From JAGDZR01 sp049115695 (GTDB lineage: Bacteria > Bacteroidota > Bacteroidia > Cytophagales > Cyclobacteriaceae): a DNA stretch of 64,000 nt. Positions within the stretch are counted from its first letter, which is position 1. Each line of letters starts with the position of its first letter. The stretch covers positions 124,001-188,000 of the forward strand of contig JAGDZR010000012.1 in NCBI GenBank assembly GCA_049115695.1, given 5' to 3'. Shown here in pieces: positions 26,166-34,413 of the stretch. The notes under the pieces were generated by a model. The model saw nothing but the letters and a program-made list of their open reading frames with translations, made no database searches and was not told the DNA's origin. A program made the position numbers and the translations under genes.

Positions 26166-26219
26166 GGACTGCTCTTGTCTCGATATTATAGAGACTGACG
26201 ATCAACCATAGAGCAGTCC
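26166..26219 (-). terminator. Long nested hairpin, probable terminator
   Basis: Perfect 10-bp arms GGACTGCTCT and AGAGCAGTCC (26166-26175, 26210-26219) enclose a second stem GTCTC/GAGAC. On the minus strand the structure starts 15 nt after the DUF6249-type gene and is followed by ATTTTTC, which fits termination. The nested second stem is unusual and could give it another role. Confidence 0.6.
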
Positions 26220-26233
26220 TTAAGGGTTTAAGC

Positions 26234-26566
26234 TTATTCTTCCTTTTTCATGATGAAGTAATATGCGAGAAATCCTATGGCTACAAATACAGTAAAAACA
26301 CCATAGGGCAGTGGGGTTTCTCCATCATAAGGGAGGAAATTGATTATAATGATTCCAAGACCTGATGACAGGGCGATTAATCCCCACTTCAATGCTGAAT
26401 ATTTATTTTCAGCGGTGAATGTATTCACGACTTTGGCCATTTCCTCGGTCATACCTTTTTCAATCATTTTTCGTTTCACCTTATAGTCTACTACCAGCTT
26501 GGTGAACAAAACCATGCTACCAAATATTGATACCATGGCTACAATAGGGACTAATATATCTTCCAT
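26234..26566 (-). CDS. DUF6249-like small membrane protein, divergent from ECF sigma gene
   Basis: 110 residues from ATG 26566 (MEDILVPIVAMVS). A longer frame to 26641 would add 25 mostly polar residues and would run over the promoter-like motif at 26585-26619, so the shorter start is preferred. One N-terminal hydrophobic segment is followed by a charged region (DYKVKRKMIEKGMTEEMAK) and two C-terminal segments. The layout matches DUF6249 proteins that accompany ECF sigma operons in Bacteroidota. Shared promoter motifs with the sigma gene suggest it belongs to the sigma regulon. Confidence 0.75.
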   Translation of the reverse strand: MEDILVPIVAMVSIFGSMVLFTKLVVDYKVKRKMIEKGMTEEMAKVVNTFTAENKYSALKWGLIALSSGLGIIIINFLPYDGETPLPYGVFTVFVAIGFLAYYFIMKKEE

Positions 26567-26584
26567 TTTTTTCAAGTTTGTTTG

Positions 26585-26619
26585 CACATATGACAAGGTG
26601 GAAGTGTTGGAATGTTGCA
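26585..26619 (-). promoter_or_regulatory. ECF-type promoter driving the DUF6249-like gene
   Basis: On the minus strand TGCAACATT (26619-26611), a 15-nt spacer, then TGTCATATGTG (26595-26585). The AAC core and the GTC core have ECF-like -35/-10 spacing (19 nt between them). The same two elements occur on the opposite strand in front of the sigma gene. A start near 26580 leaves a short leader to the ATG at 26566. Confidence 0.6.
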
Positions 26620-26662
26620 GTTTGATATTATTTTTTTTCAAAAATATTTTCTTGATAAGGAT

Positions 26663-26696
26663 TGCAACATTGGCTATCTTATAGATGTCATATGTG
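26663..26696 (+). promoter_or_regulatory. ECF-type autoregulatory promoter of the sigma gene
   Basis: TGCAACATT (26663-26671), a 14-nt spacer, then TGTCATATGTG (26686-26696): the same 9-mer and 11-mer as in the divergent promoter. The -10-like block covers the ATG at 26685, so the usable start codon should be the next in-frame ATG at 26700, giving a nearly leaderless message. Confidence 0.6.
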
Positions 26697-26699
26697 AAA

Positions 26700-27248
26700 A
26701 TGGACGATCAACATTTGGTAAATAGAATCCTCGACGGGGATCAAAGAGCATTTGAATTGCTGATCAAGCAGCATCAGAGACTCGTAGCGCATATGATAGG
26801 CAGGTTGATAGACAATGATGAGGATCGACAAGAGTTAAGTCAGGACATATTTGTCAAGGTATATCAAAAGCTGGGTGAATTTGATTTTCGCTCAAAATTG
26901 TCGACTTGGATAGCCACAATTGCTTATCGGCATGCTATCAACTTTTTGAAAAAGAACAAAAAGTGGTCAGAGCAAGAAGATATCGAGAATATCGATTTGA
27001 TAGCTGAGAGAAGTGATGGGATTGATGAAAAGAGTTTAGCAGATTATCTGCATACTTATATTGAAAAATTACCAGGACAGTATAAAACAATGCTTACGCT
27101 CTTCCATGTTGAGGGTATGAGTTACCCTGAAATGGTGGAAATTACAGGGTTGCCGGAAGGCACAGTGAAAAATTATCTCTTTCGTGCCCGTAAAAAGTTA
27201 CGAAAGATGTTAGAGCCGGTATTAGAACAAGAATCGCTTATTCTATGA
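26700..27248 (+). CDS. ECF-family RNA polymerase sigma factor
   Basis: About 182 residues with region 2 (FELLIKQHQRLVAHMIGRLI, then DRQELSQDIFVKVYQKL and STWIATIAYRHAINFLKK) and region 4 (LPGQYKTMLTLFHVEGMSYPEM, with GLPEGTVKNYLFRARKKLR as the recognition helix-turn-helix). There is no FecI-type context, since no SusC or FecR homologue is nearby. The start at 26700 is preferred over 26685 because the latter lies inside the -10-like element. The next gene starts in an ATGA overlap and encodes a membrane protein, the usual place of an anti-sigma factor. Confidence 0.93.
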   Translation: MDDQHLVNRILDGDQRAFELLIKQHQRLVAHMIGRLIDNDEDRQELSQDIFVKVYQKLGEFDFRSKLSTWIATIAYRHAINFLKKNKKWSEQEDIENIDLIAERSDGIDEKSLADYLHTYIEKLPGQYKTMLTLFHVEGMSYPEMVEITGLPEGTVKNYLFRARKKLRKMLEPVLEQESLIL

Positions 27249-27619
27249 ATAATATGAAAAATATAGATGATCAATTGAATTTTGATAAGGAGGGATCAAG
27301 AGAGCAGTATCAAAAGATTTTCAAAGAACTCGAAGTGTATAAGGGTTTTGAACTTGATGAAACTTTCTACAATGGTGTGATGAGAACTGTTGAGAAAATA
27401 GATAAAAAGAGAGCTTTTTGGCAATTTGTGCTCACTGTTATTGTACCTCTGTTAATGGTAGTTTTTGGAGCAATAATGTGGGTTTTCTTTTTTGGGTTTG
27501 AAGCAGTGACACAATACGAAAACATAATGGGTTGGGCCGTGTGCATTGGAGTTTTGGTTGTATTGATCCAAGTATTAGATCGTAAATTACTTCATAAGAA
27601 AAAACTAGCCATTTGGTAG
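27245..27619 (+). CDS. Small membrane protein, candidate anti-sigma factor
   Basis: 124 residues that overlap the sigma gene by ATGA, so the two are translationally coupled. The N-terminal about 55 residues are charged and cytoplasmic in appearance (DDQLNFDKEGS, EVYKGFELDE). Two hydrophobic segments follow (about 60-82 and 93-111), with a basic C-terminal tail (DRKLLHKKK). No zinc-binding HxxxCxxC motif is present, so it is not a ZAS-type anti-sigma factor. The role is inferred from position only. Its last 15 nt overlap the end of the convergent kinase gene. Confidence 0.75.
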   Translation: MNNMKNIDDQLNFDKEGSREQYQKIFKELEVYKGFELDETFYNGVMRTVEKIDKKRAFWQFVLTVIVPLLMVVFGAIMWVFFFGFEAVTQYENIMGWAVCIGVLVVLIQVLDRKLLHKKKLAIW

Positions 27620-28945
27620 TGTTACTGCCGGAAGTGTGACGATAAATTTTGCCCCCTTACCCGGTTCACTGTAACATGATATTGTTCCATTCATCATTTC
27701 CACATATCGCTTCACAAGCGATAACCCCAAACCGGTTGAAGATTCACCGGAAGTAGGTCTGGCCGTCAGCTTCATATACTTTTTGAATAGATCTTTCATC
27801 TCATTAGGGGCAATTCCTGGCCCTTCATCCACTATTGAAATGTTCAATTGATCTATAACTTTTTTAATGGAAATGATGATCTCAGATTGCTTGGATGAAA
27901 ATTTGATGGCATTCGAGATAAGATTGTCAAATGTTTGTGTGAGGAAAGTTTTGTCTACGAGTGCAAAATCTTCTGTATTGATATGCTTAACAATTCTGAT
28001 TGATTTGCTGTTGGCTGCTTCCTGATAATGGTTGATTGAGTTTTGTAAAATGTCGGAGACAATGTGGGACTCAAGTGTAATATTTAATATGCTGTTTTCA
28101 AGCCTGCCAATTTCTAAAGTCTTTCTTACCAGATTTTGTGCTGTAGACGCAGATGATCTTGCTCCTTTGATGAGTCCTATTGATGTTTCGTCTTCAGCGT
28201 CCTCATTGAGTATGTCAAGCGAACCGGAAATCACATTAAGAGAATTGGAAATATCATGGGTAAGCATCTGGATCAAATAATCTTTGTCCTCGATATTCTG
28301 CTGCAATTGATCTGATTTTATACTTACCTGCTCTCTTTGATTTTTTAACTCAAGATTGCTAGCATGGAGACTGTCGAACGCCTGCTTTCTCAAAGTGGCA
28401 AAAACATACGTGATAACTACTAAGATGAGCAACAGACCGGACATCACAGTGATATCCAGAAGGAGTTGATAAGAGGTGTCATATTCAACTGGGAAGGGGT
28501 AATTGTTAGCGGATAAAACCGACAACCCAATCATGGTGATCAAAGCGATACCTGCCCAAATAAAAGCTGCTATCCTGCCTACAACTAGCATCGCCAAAAT
28601 GGGTATTGAAATAATCCAGGGATAGATGTAGGACTGATCTCCTCCTGAGTAGTAGGTCAATGCTATTACAGCAATTGCTCCAATTACAACATACAAGTTT
28701 CCGATGATATCCAGTTTGATATTTGTCTTTACTGTGAATGCCAGTAAGAAAAAACCAACCACATTCATGATCATAAAGTAGACTCCTTTGTCAAAAGAGA
28801 CAATCCAACTCAGCGCGATATAGCTCGTGGAGAAAATACTCGTTAAGAGGGAACTTCGTACAATGAGTCGAGCCTTTCGTAAATCTCGAATATCGTTAAA
28901 GTATAACGGATTGATCAAGCGATCAGTTAAACTGGTTAGTGACAT
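27605..28945 (-). CDS. Membrane sensor histidine kinase
   Basis: 446 residues. Six hydrophobic segments fill about residues 30-195 with no large periplasmic domain, so the membrane part itself is the likely sensor. A coiled linker leads to a HisKA region (MLTHDISNSLN, His about 230) and a HATPase domain with N-box NLISNAIKFSS, G1 DEGPGIAP and G2 GLGLSLVK. The phosphoacceptor box has HDISNSLN instead of HELRTPL, a variant common in Bacteroidota kinases. No response regulator gene is adjacent, so it is an orphan in this window. Confidence 0.9.
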   Translation of the reverse strand: MSLTSLTDRLINPLYFNDIRDLRKARLIVRSSLLTSIFSTSYIALSWIVSFDKGVYFMIMNVVGFFLLAFTVKTNIKLDIIGNLYVVIGAIAVIALTYYSGGDQSYIYPWIISIPILAMLVVGRIAAFIWAGIALITMIGLSVLSANNYPFPVEYDTSYQLLLDITVMSGLLLILVVITYVFATLRKQAFDSLHASNLELKNQREQVSIKSDQLQQNIEDKDYLIQMLTHDISNSLNVISGSLDILNEDAEDETSIGLIKGARSSASTAQNLVRKTLEIGRLENSILNITLESHIVSDILQNSINHYQEAANSKSIRIVKHINTEDFALVDKTFLTQTFDNLISNAIKFSSKQSEIIISIKKVIDQLNISIVDEGPGIAPNEMKDLFKKYMKLTARPTSGESSTGLGLSLVKRYVEMMNGTISCYSEPGKGAKFIVTLPAVTLPNG

Positions 28946-29142
28946 TGCAACTGGTTCTAGCCTTGTAAATGTAGATTACTCTAATTCTATTTGGTCATGT
29001 TTGCGCATGAACCAGATTAATAGTGTCACAAGTCGGAATAGAATAATGAAGCTGAATTGATATGATGTCCTAATCCTCTTATTTTCACTTTTGATGAGAT
29101 GAGGAAAACCTATATATCTTGTCAGTATGACATGTCGGATTT

Positions 29143-30399
29143 TTATGTTTTCTGCTTTTTCTTTTTGGCAGCTGGGAACAAAATGTTATTCAGGATGAGA
29201 CGGTAAGCTGGAGAATTGGGGTGAAGGTTCAAGTCTGTGGGCTCTTCATTGACAAAATGTTGGTAATCCTCCGGATCGTGTCCTCCATAAAATGTAAAAA
29301 ATCCTTTTTCGATGACACCATGTATGTATCGCGCTTCTTCGATTTGCTTGGTTTCACCCATGATCAACACGTCACCTTTAATCAAGCTCTTTTTAAAACC
29401 AGTTGTCTGTCCCATAAATCCTTTGATGAGTGACTCGTGGTTTTGAGTTAACATGGTTGGGATAGGGTCCCATTTGGCTGAAAACTGAAATAATGTAAAA
29501 TAGTCGTTTGATTCTCTCAATCCTCTCGATTCTGGAGGGTTGTCAATATTTGAAAACTCATAGCGATAAGGGTCTTTCACTAAAGAGAAGTTTTTGAAGG
29601 CAAATGTTCGATCATAATCTAACTTGCTTTGTGCTCTTGGATCCGCTGGGTCACCATCAAACATCGACTCACAGATATCAACTCCTTCAGCAGCTAGTGC
29701 GATATCATATGTATCTGTAGCCGAACACATGGCAAAAAGGAATCCACCTCCAGCGACGTACGCTTTTATTTTTTTTACGATAGCCAGTTTGAGGTGAGAG
29801 ACTTTGCCATAGCCATGCTTCCGCGCAGAAGCCTCATACTCTCTTTGCTGTTGCTGATACCAGGGTAGGTTTTTGTAGGTACGATAGAAGCGACCATACT
29901 GACCCGTGAAGTCCTCGTGATGCAAATGCAACCAATCAAATTTACTAAGCTCATTATACATCACCTCATCATCAAAAATTACTTCATAAGGAATCTCTGC
30001 ATAGGTCAGCACCAAAGTCACGGCATCATCCCAGGGTTGTTTACTCTTGGGTGAATAGACAGCAATTTCTGGGAATTTTTCAAGCTTCATGACATCCATA
30101 TTGGATGCCGGACTTGCAATTTCATTTAAAATCTGATTGTATTCTCCATCCGATATGATCTCATAACCGACGTTTCGAATGATACATTCGTTTTGAAATG
30201 TTTGGGTGTAGGGAATTGCAAACGAACCTCCACGATAATTGAGCAGCCAGTCCACGTTTACTTCTTTGGTCAGTACCCAATAGGCAATGCCATACGCCTT
30301 GAGATGGTTAGTTTGTGCTTGGTCCATGGGCATTAACAGATAGGCCGCTTGAAGTTGTGCTGTTATTATTAATGCCAATATTGTCAGTTTTCCGCGCAT
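29143..30399 (-). CDS. Conserved exported protein with amidotransferase-like segment (sometimes labelled asparagine synthetase B)
   Basis: 418 residues with a short signal-like N-terminus (LTILALIITAQLQA). No N-terminal Cys nucleophile or AsnB synthetase motifs are present, so the asparagine synthetase label given to relatives looks wrong. The middle part has GGGFLFAMCSATDT, which resembles the nucleophile elbow of class I amidotransferase/ThuA-like folds. Other conserved-looking stretches are WLHLHHEDFTGQYGRF and FFTFYGGHDPEDYQH. The C-terminus is very basic (AAKKKKQKT). The molecular function is unknown. Confidence 0.7.
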   Translation of the reverse strand: MRGKLTILALIITAQLQAAYLLMPMDQAQTNHLKAYGIAYWVLTKEVNVDWLLNYRGGSFAIPYTQTFQNECIIRNVGYEIISDGEYNQILNEIASPASNMDVMKLEKFPEIAVYSPKSKQPWDDAVTLVLTYAEIPYEVIFDDEVMYNELSKFDWLHLHHEDFTGQYGRFYRTYKNLPWYQQQQREYEASARKHGYGKVSHLKLAIVKKIKAYVAGGGFLFAMCSATDTYDIALAAEGVDICESMFDGDPADPRAQSKLDYDRTFAFKNFSLVKDPYRYEFSNIDNPPESRGLRESNDYFTLFQFSAKWDPIPTMLTQNHESLIKGFMGQTTGFKKSLIKGDVLIMGETKQIEEARYIHGVIEKGFFTFYGGHDPEDYQHFVNEEPTDLNLHPNSPAYRLILNNILFPAAKKKKQKT

Positions 30400-30446
30400 A
30401 TCGTATCCGTTACTCTATTCCCAACGTAAAGATCAATGAAATGTGT

Positions 30447-30478
30447 TTTGAAATTTAACACAACCGCGAATATCTTTC
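30447..30478 (+). promoter_or_regulatory. Bacteroidota-type promoter of permease-apt operon
   Basis: TTTG (30447-30450), a 20-nt spacer, then TATCTTTC (30471-30478), which matches TAnnTTTG in all but the last base. The start codon lies 25 nt further downstream. Confidence 0.5.
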
Positions 30479-30502
30479 CTTATTCCGGTTAAATTTGATT
30501 AT

Positions 30503-31741
30503 ATGGAAATCAGAGAGAATGTCCTTGAGGGGATAAAGAGCATAAGCGCTAATAAGTTGAGAACATTTCTCACTGCTGCCATCATCGCAATCGGTATTAC
30601 TTCATTGGTTGGAATTTTAACGGCCATTGATGGAATACAGGCTTCAATCAACCAGAGTTTTTCAAATCTGGGAGCCAACACCTTTGATATCGAAAGAAAA
30701 CGGCCAGATCGTGGATCAACGGATGGAAAAAAACAAAAAGTACATCCACCTATTAAATACCAGGAATTGGTAGATTTTAAGGATAAATATGATGGTCCTG
30801 GTGTAGTGTCGCTCAATGTGTTGGTCGCCTTTAATGCTGAAATTAAAAATGGTTCTAAGGTTTCAAATCCGAACTTATTAGTCAGAGGAGGAGATGAGAA
30901 TTTCCTGACAGCTGATGGTTATGATATTAAGCAGGGGAGGAGTTTCTCTCATACTGAAATTAATAATGGTGCATATGTGGTTATTGTCGGTAATGATGTG
31001 GTAGACGCGTTGTTTGATCGGAACGAAAACCCTGTTGGAAAGAAAATAACGTTTCTGGGAGCCAAGTTTAGGATCGTAGGTACGCTTTCAGAACAAGGAG
31101 GTGTAAGTGGAGAGACAAATGTCGATAGGACTGTTGTCGTACCTATTACAACAGCCAGAATCGTTGGAGCCGAAAGAAACTTTGGATATGAAGCAACAGT
31201 GGCTTTATCAGATCCAACCGATATGGATTATGCTACTGGTGTGGCAACAGGACTGATGCGATCAATACGAGGTGATCGTCCAATTGAGGAAAATTCATTT
31301 GAAGTAAGAGTAAGTCGCTCCCTGGCTGAGCGACTTGGAGAGATCACTGGCTACTTGAGAATTGGTGGCTTTACCATAGGGTTTATCACTTTACTGGGTG
31401 CATCCATTGGGCTTATGAACATTATGTTGGTTTCTGTAACAGAGCGTACCCGGGAAATCGGGGTAAGGAAGGCACTTGGAGCCACTCCTCTGAAGATCCG
31501 GCAGCAATTCTTAATAGAAGCCATAGTGATTACACAAATGGGCGGAGTAGGAGGCATCTTTCTGGGGATTGTCATTGGAAATTTAATTTCAGGTGTCATG
31601 GGTTCCAATTCCTTTATAGTGCCCTGGGTTTGGATCTTATTTGGTTTCTGTGTGGGTGTAGTTGTAGGTTTGATTTCGGGCTATCTTCCAGCTTTTAAAG
31701 CGTCCAAACTTGATCCCATTGAATCCCTTAGATTTGAATAA
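30503..31741 (+). CDS. MacB/FtsX-type ABC transporter permease
   Basis: 412 residues. One helix near the N-terminus (TFLTAAIIAIGITSLVGIL) is followed by a MacB-like periplasmic domain and three C-terminal helices. The FtsX signature TERTREIGVRKALGAT (about residues 313-328) and SGYLPAFKASKLDPIESLRFE at the end are diagnostic. It would pair with a LolD/MacB-type ATPase, but none is encoded within the window, so the partner lies elsewhere. The last base of its stop codon is the first of the apt start (TAATG), so the two are coupled although functionally unrelated. Confidence 0.9.
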   Translation: MEIRENVLEGIKSISANKLRTFLTAAIIAIGITSLVGILTAIDGIQASINQSFSNLGANTFDIERKRPDRGSTDGKKQKVHPPIKYQELVDFKDKYDGPGVVSLNVLVAFNAEIKNGSKVSNPNLLVRGGDENFLTADGYDIKQGRSFSHTEINNGAYVVIVGNDVVDALFDRNENPVGKKITFLGAKFRIVGTLSEQGGVSGETNVDRTVVVPITTARIVGAERNFGYEATVALSDPTDMDYATGVATGLMRSIRGDRPIEENSFEVRVSRSLAERLGEITGYLRIGGFTIGFITLLGASIGLMNIMLVSVTERTREIGVRKALGATPLKIRQQFLIEAIVITQMGGVGGIFLGIVIGNLISGVMGSNSFIVPWVWILFGFCVGVVVGLISGYLPAFKASKLDPIESLRFE

Positions 31742-32271
31742 TGGATCTTGAAAGTCGAATGAAGCATGCTATTCGGGATGTTCCTGATTTTCCCAAGCCC
31801 GGTATTATCTTCAAAGACATAACGACGGTGCTTTCAGACCCACAGTTGTGCATTGACATCAGTCGGGCACTGTATGATTATTGGGCTACCAAACGAATTG
31901 ATGGCGTTGTAGGAATAGAGTCCAGAGGATTCTTCTTTGGAATGCAGCTCGCTCAACTGCTAAACGTGCCTTTCATACCAGTTAGAAAGGTAGGGAAATT
32001 ACCATATGCGACTGTAAGTCATAAGTATGAGTTGGAATATGGTTCTGCGGAAATAGAATTGCATACGGATGCAATCAAGCCTAATTCAAGAATACTAGTC
32101 CATGATGATTTACTGGCAACAGGAGGTACCGCCGATGCAGCGGCAGCATTGATTATGAAATGTAACGGGGTCGTAGCAGGTTACTCGTTTTTAGTAGCAT
32201 TAGATTTCCTCAATGGAAGGAATATTTTAATTAAACGCACGTCTGACATCCAAAGTCTGGTGCATTACTGA
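31741..32271 (+). CDS. apt: Adenine phosphoribosyltransferase
   Basis: Purine salvage: adenine plus PRPP gives AMP. The 176 residues have the usual length. Typical sequence is seen in DFPKPGIIFKDIT at the N-terminus, GIESRGFFFG, and the PRPP-binding loop ILVHDDLLATGGTADAA. It starts at an ATG that overlaps the upstream permease stop codon. Its final 7 nt overlap the convergent aminotransferase gene. Confidence 0.95.
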   Translation: MDLESRMKHAIRDVPDFPKPGIIFKDITTVLSDPQLCIDISRALYDYWATKRIDGVVGIESRGFFFGMQLAQLLNVPFIPVRKVGKLPYATVSHKYELEYGSAEIELHTDAIKPNSRILVHDDLLATGGTADAAAALIMKCNGVVAGYSFLVALDFLNGRNILIKRTSDIQSLVHY

Positions 32272-33449
32272 AGATCAATTGAAGCCAATAGAATTTCGCA
32301 GCTTTTGCGTATCTCATCTTCTGTAATAGTGAGGGGTGGTGCAATTCTGAGACTGTTATCGCAAAACAGGAACCAATCGGAAATCACTCCATTTTCAATC
32401 GCGTGATCAATGATGGGTTTTACGATTTCATATGATTCAAATTCAACGGCCATCATTAAACCCTTATTTCTGATTTCCTTAATCTTAGGGTGTTTTAATA
32501 ATTGAAGAAAGAGTGTCGCCTTTTTCTCCACTTCATCTGTTAGTCGCTCATCTAAAATGACATTGAGACAAGCCAATGCTGCTGCGCAGTTTACCGGATG
32601 TCCCCCGAATGTTGTGATGTGTCCAAGAACCGGATCATTTCGCAAAACATTCATTATTTCCTGACTACTGATAAATGCGCCAATAGGCATTCCTCCACCC
32701 ATACCTTTAGCACTCACTAGAATGTCAGGAGATATTGCGTAATGCTCAAATGCCCAAAACTTACCAGTTCTACCAAACCCACATTGGATTTCATCCAGGA
32801 TTAATAATGTTCCGGTTTCATTACATCTGTCTCTTAACGATTTGAAATAGGAGGTAGTTGCAGTTCTAATGCCCGCTTCACCCTGTACTGTTTCAATGAT
32901 GATGGCAGCAGTTGACTCATTGATTTCAGACAGGAAATCTTCATTACCAAATGGAATATGAGCGTGTCCTGGCACGAGTGGTCTGAAGTTGCGCTTTAGT
33001 TTTTCATTGCCGCCTGCCGACAGGGCGCCATGGGAGGCACCATGATAGGCATCTATAGCACTTATGATATCAGGCCTTCCCGTGAATCGCTTGACTAGCT
33101 TAATTGCTCCTTCAACAGCCTCACTTCCTGAGTTTACAAAAAAACAAGAGCTAAGATTTTCAGGAAGCGTTTTGCTCAAGGCTTGCGCCAGGAGATATTG
33201 TGGTGACAATACGTATTCACCATAAACCATAGTGTGCAAGTACTTGTCTACTTGCGCTTTGACAGCCTCCACAACTTTGGGGTGTCTGTGACCCACGTTG
33301 CTGACTCCAATTCCAGCAATGAGGTCTATGTAGGCTTTCCCGGATGTATCGTATAATAAAATTCCTTCAGCATGATCTATTTCAAGCATCAGTGGAAAGT
33401 CTGATGTTTGAGCAACATGCTGAAGGAATATTTGCCGTTGTGAAGGCAT
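32265..33449 (-). CDS. Class III PLP-dependent aminotransferase
   Basis: 394 residues of the acetylornithine / 4-aminobutyrate / ornithine aminotransferase fold type I. The PLP lysine lies in SAKGMGGGMPIGAF. Cofactor motifs are NSGSEAVEGAIK and LILDEIQCGFGRTG. Specificity cannot be assigned: arginine genes are not adjacent, and such enzymes in Bacteroidota are often general omega-aminotransferases. It lies 4 nt downstream of the second transketolase subunit on the same strand, so it is probably co-transcribed with it. Confidence 0.88.
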   Translation of the reverse strand: MPSQRQIFLQHVAQTSDFPLMLEIDHAEGILLYDTSGKAYIDLIAGIGVSNVGHRHPKVVEAVKAQVDKYLHTMVYGEYVLSPQYLLAQALSKTLPENLSSCFFVNSGSEAVEGAIKLVKRFTGRPDIISAIDAYHGASHGALSAGGNEKLKRNFRPLVPGHAHIPFGNEDFLSEINESTAAIIIETVQGEAGIRTATTSYFKSLRDRCNETGTLLILDEIQCGFGRTGKFWAFEHYAISPDILVSAKGMGGGMPIGAFISSQEIMNVLRNDPVLGHITTFGGHPVNCAAALACLNVILDERLTDEVEKKATLFLQLLKHPKIKEIRNKGLMMAVEFESYEIVKPIIDHAIENGVISDWFLFCDNSLRIAPPLTITEDEIRKSCEILLASIDLQ

Positions 33450-33453
33450 TGAA

Positions 33454-34413
33454 TTAACCCTTTCTGGCGATCGCTTTTTTTGCCGCAGCGACGATGCTTT
33501 CTGTGTTCAATCCGTACTTCTCGAGTAATTCTTCCGGTTTGCCACTTTCTCCAAACTGGTCATCAACAGCTACAAATTCGATAGGGTATGGTGTGTTTCT
33601 CACAGATACCTGCGCAACACTCTCCCCAAGGCCACCGTTCATTTGATGCTCTTCAGCCGTTACAGCACATTTGGTTTTATCCAAAGATTTCAAAATCGCT
33701 TCAGTATCTAACGGTTTGATTGTGTGAAGATTAATTACTTCAGCAGAGATACCTTCAGCAGCAAGCATGGCCTCAGCTTCTATCGCTTTCCATACCATGT
33801 GACCGTTTGCAAAAATGGTCACATCTGATCCTTCGATCATTTTTTGTGCTTTTCCAATTTCAAACTTTTCAGCAGGATCCGTGAAAATGGGCCATTTCGG
33901 ACGACCAAATCTCAAGTATACAGGACCCTCATAATCAGCAATGGCAATCGTTGCTGCCTTGGTTTGATTGTAATCACATGGTACGATCACCGTGAAGTTT
34001 GGAAGCATTCTGGTCATGCCCACATCTTCTAGGATCTGGTGTGTAGCACCATCTTCTCCGAGCGTAAGACCTGCGTGTGAAGCGCAAACCTTCACGTTCT
34101 TTTCAGAATACGCGATCGACTGACGAAGTTGATCGTAAACTCGTCCAGTTGAGAAGTTGGCAAACGTGCCTGTGAATGGAATTTTGCCAGAAGCAGCCAA
34201 ACCTGCAGCAACACCCATCATATTAGCCTCTGAGATGCCGCACTGAACAAATCTTTCTGGATTTTCCTTAATGAAGTCAGCCATTTTGAGTGAACCTACC
34301 AGGTCAGCACAAAGTGCCACTACATCTGGGTTGGTTCTTCCCAACTCTGTAAGACCATCACCAAATCCTGATCTGGTGTCCTTCTTTTCTGTGTATGTAT
34401 ATTTAGTCTCCAT
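33454..34413 (-). CDS. Transketolase, C-terminal subunit
   Basis: 319 residues covering the pyrimidine-binding and C-terminal domains of transketolase, as in split enzymes of many Bacteroidota and archaea. It contains CGISEANMMGVAAGLA with the TPP-activating Glu and GEDGATHQILEDVGMTR. It starts in a 1-nt overlap with the stop of the N-terminal subunit gene, which ensures equal expression. The subunit pair transfers two-carbon units in the pentose phosphate pathway. Confidence 0.93.
   Translation of the reverse strand: METKYTYTEKKDTRSGFGDGLTELGRTNPDVVALCADLVGSLKMADFIKENPERFVQCGISEANMMGVAAGLAASGKIPFTGTFANFSTGRVYDQLRQSIAYSEKNVKVCASHAGLTLGEDGATHQILEDVGMTRMLPNFTVIVPCDYNQTKAATIAIADYEGPVYLRFGRPKWPIFTDPAEKFEIGKAQKMIEGSDVTIFANGHMVWKAIEAEAMLAAEGISAEVINLHTIKPLDTEAILKSLDKTKCAVTAEEHQMNGGLGESVAQVSVRNTPYPIEFVAVDDQFGESGKPEELLEKYGLNTESIVAAAKKAIARKG

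Noticed and set aside
29143..30399. Assignment as asparagine synthetase B
   Set aside because: No N-terminal Cys2 glutaminase or ATP-pyrophosphatase SGGxDS motif is present.
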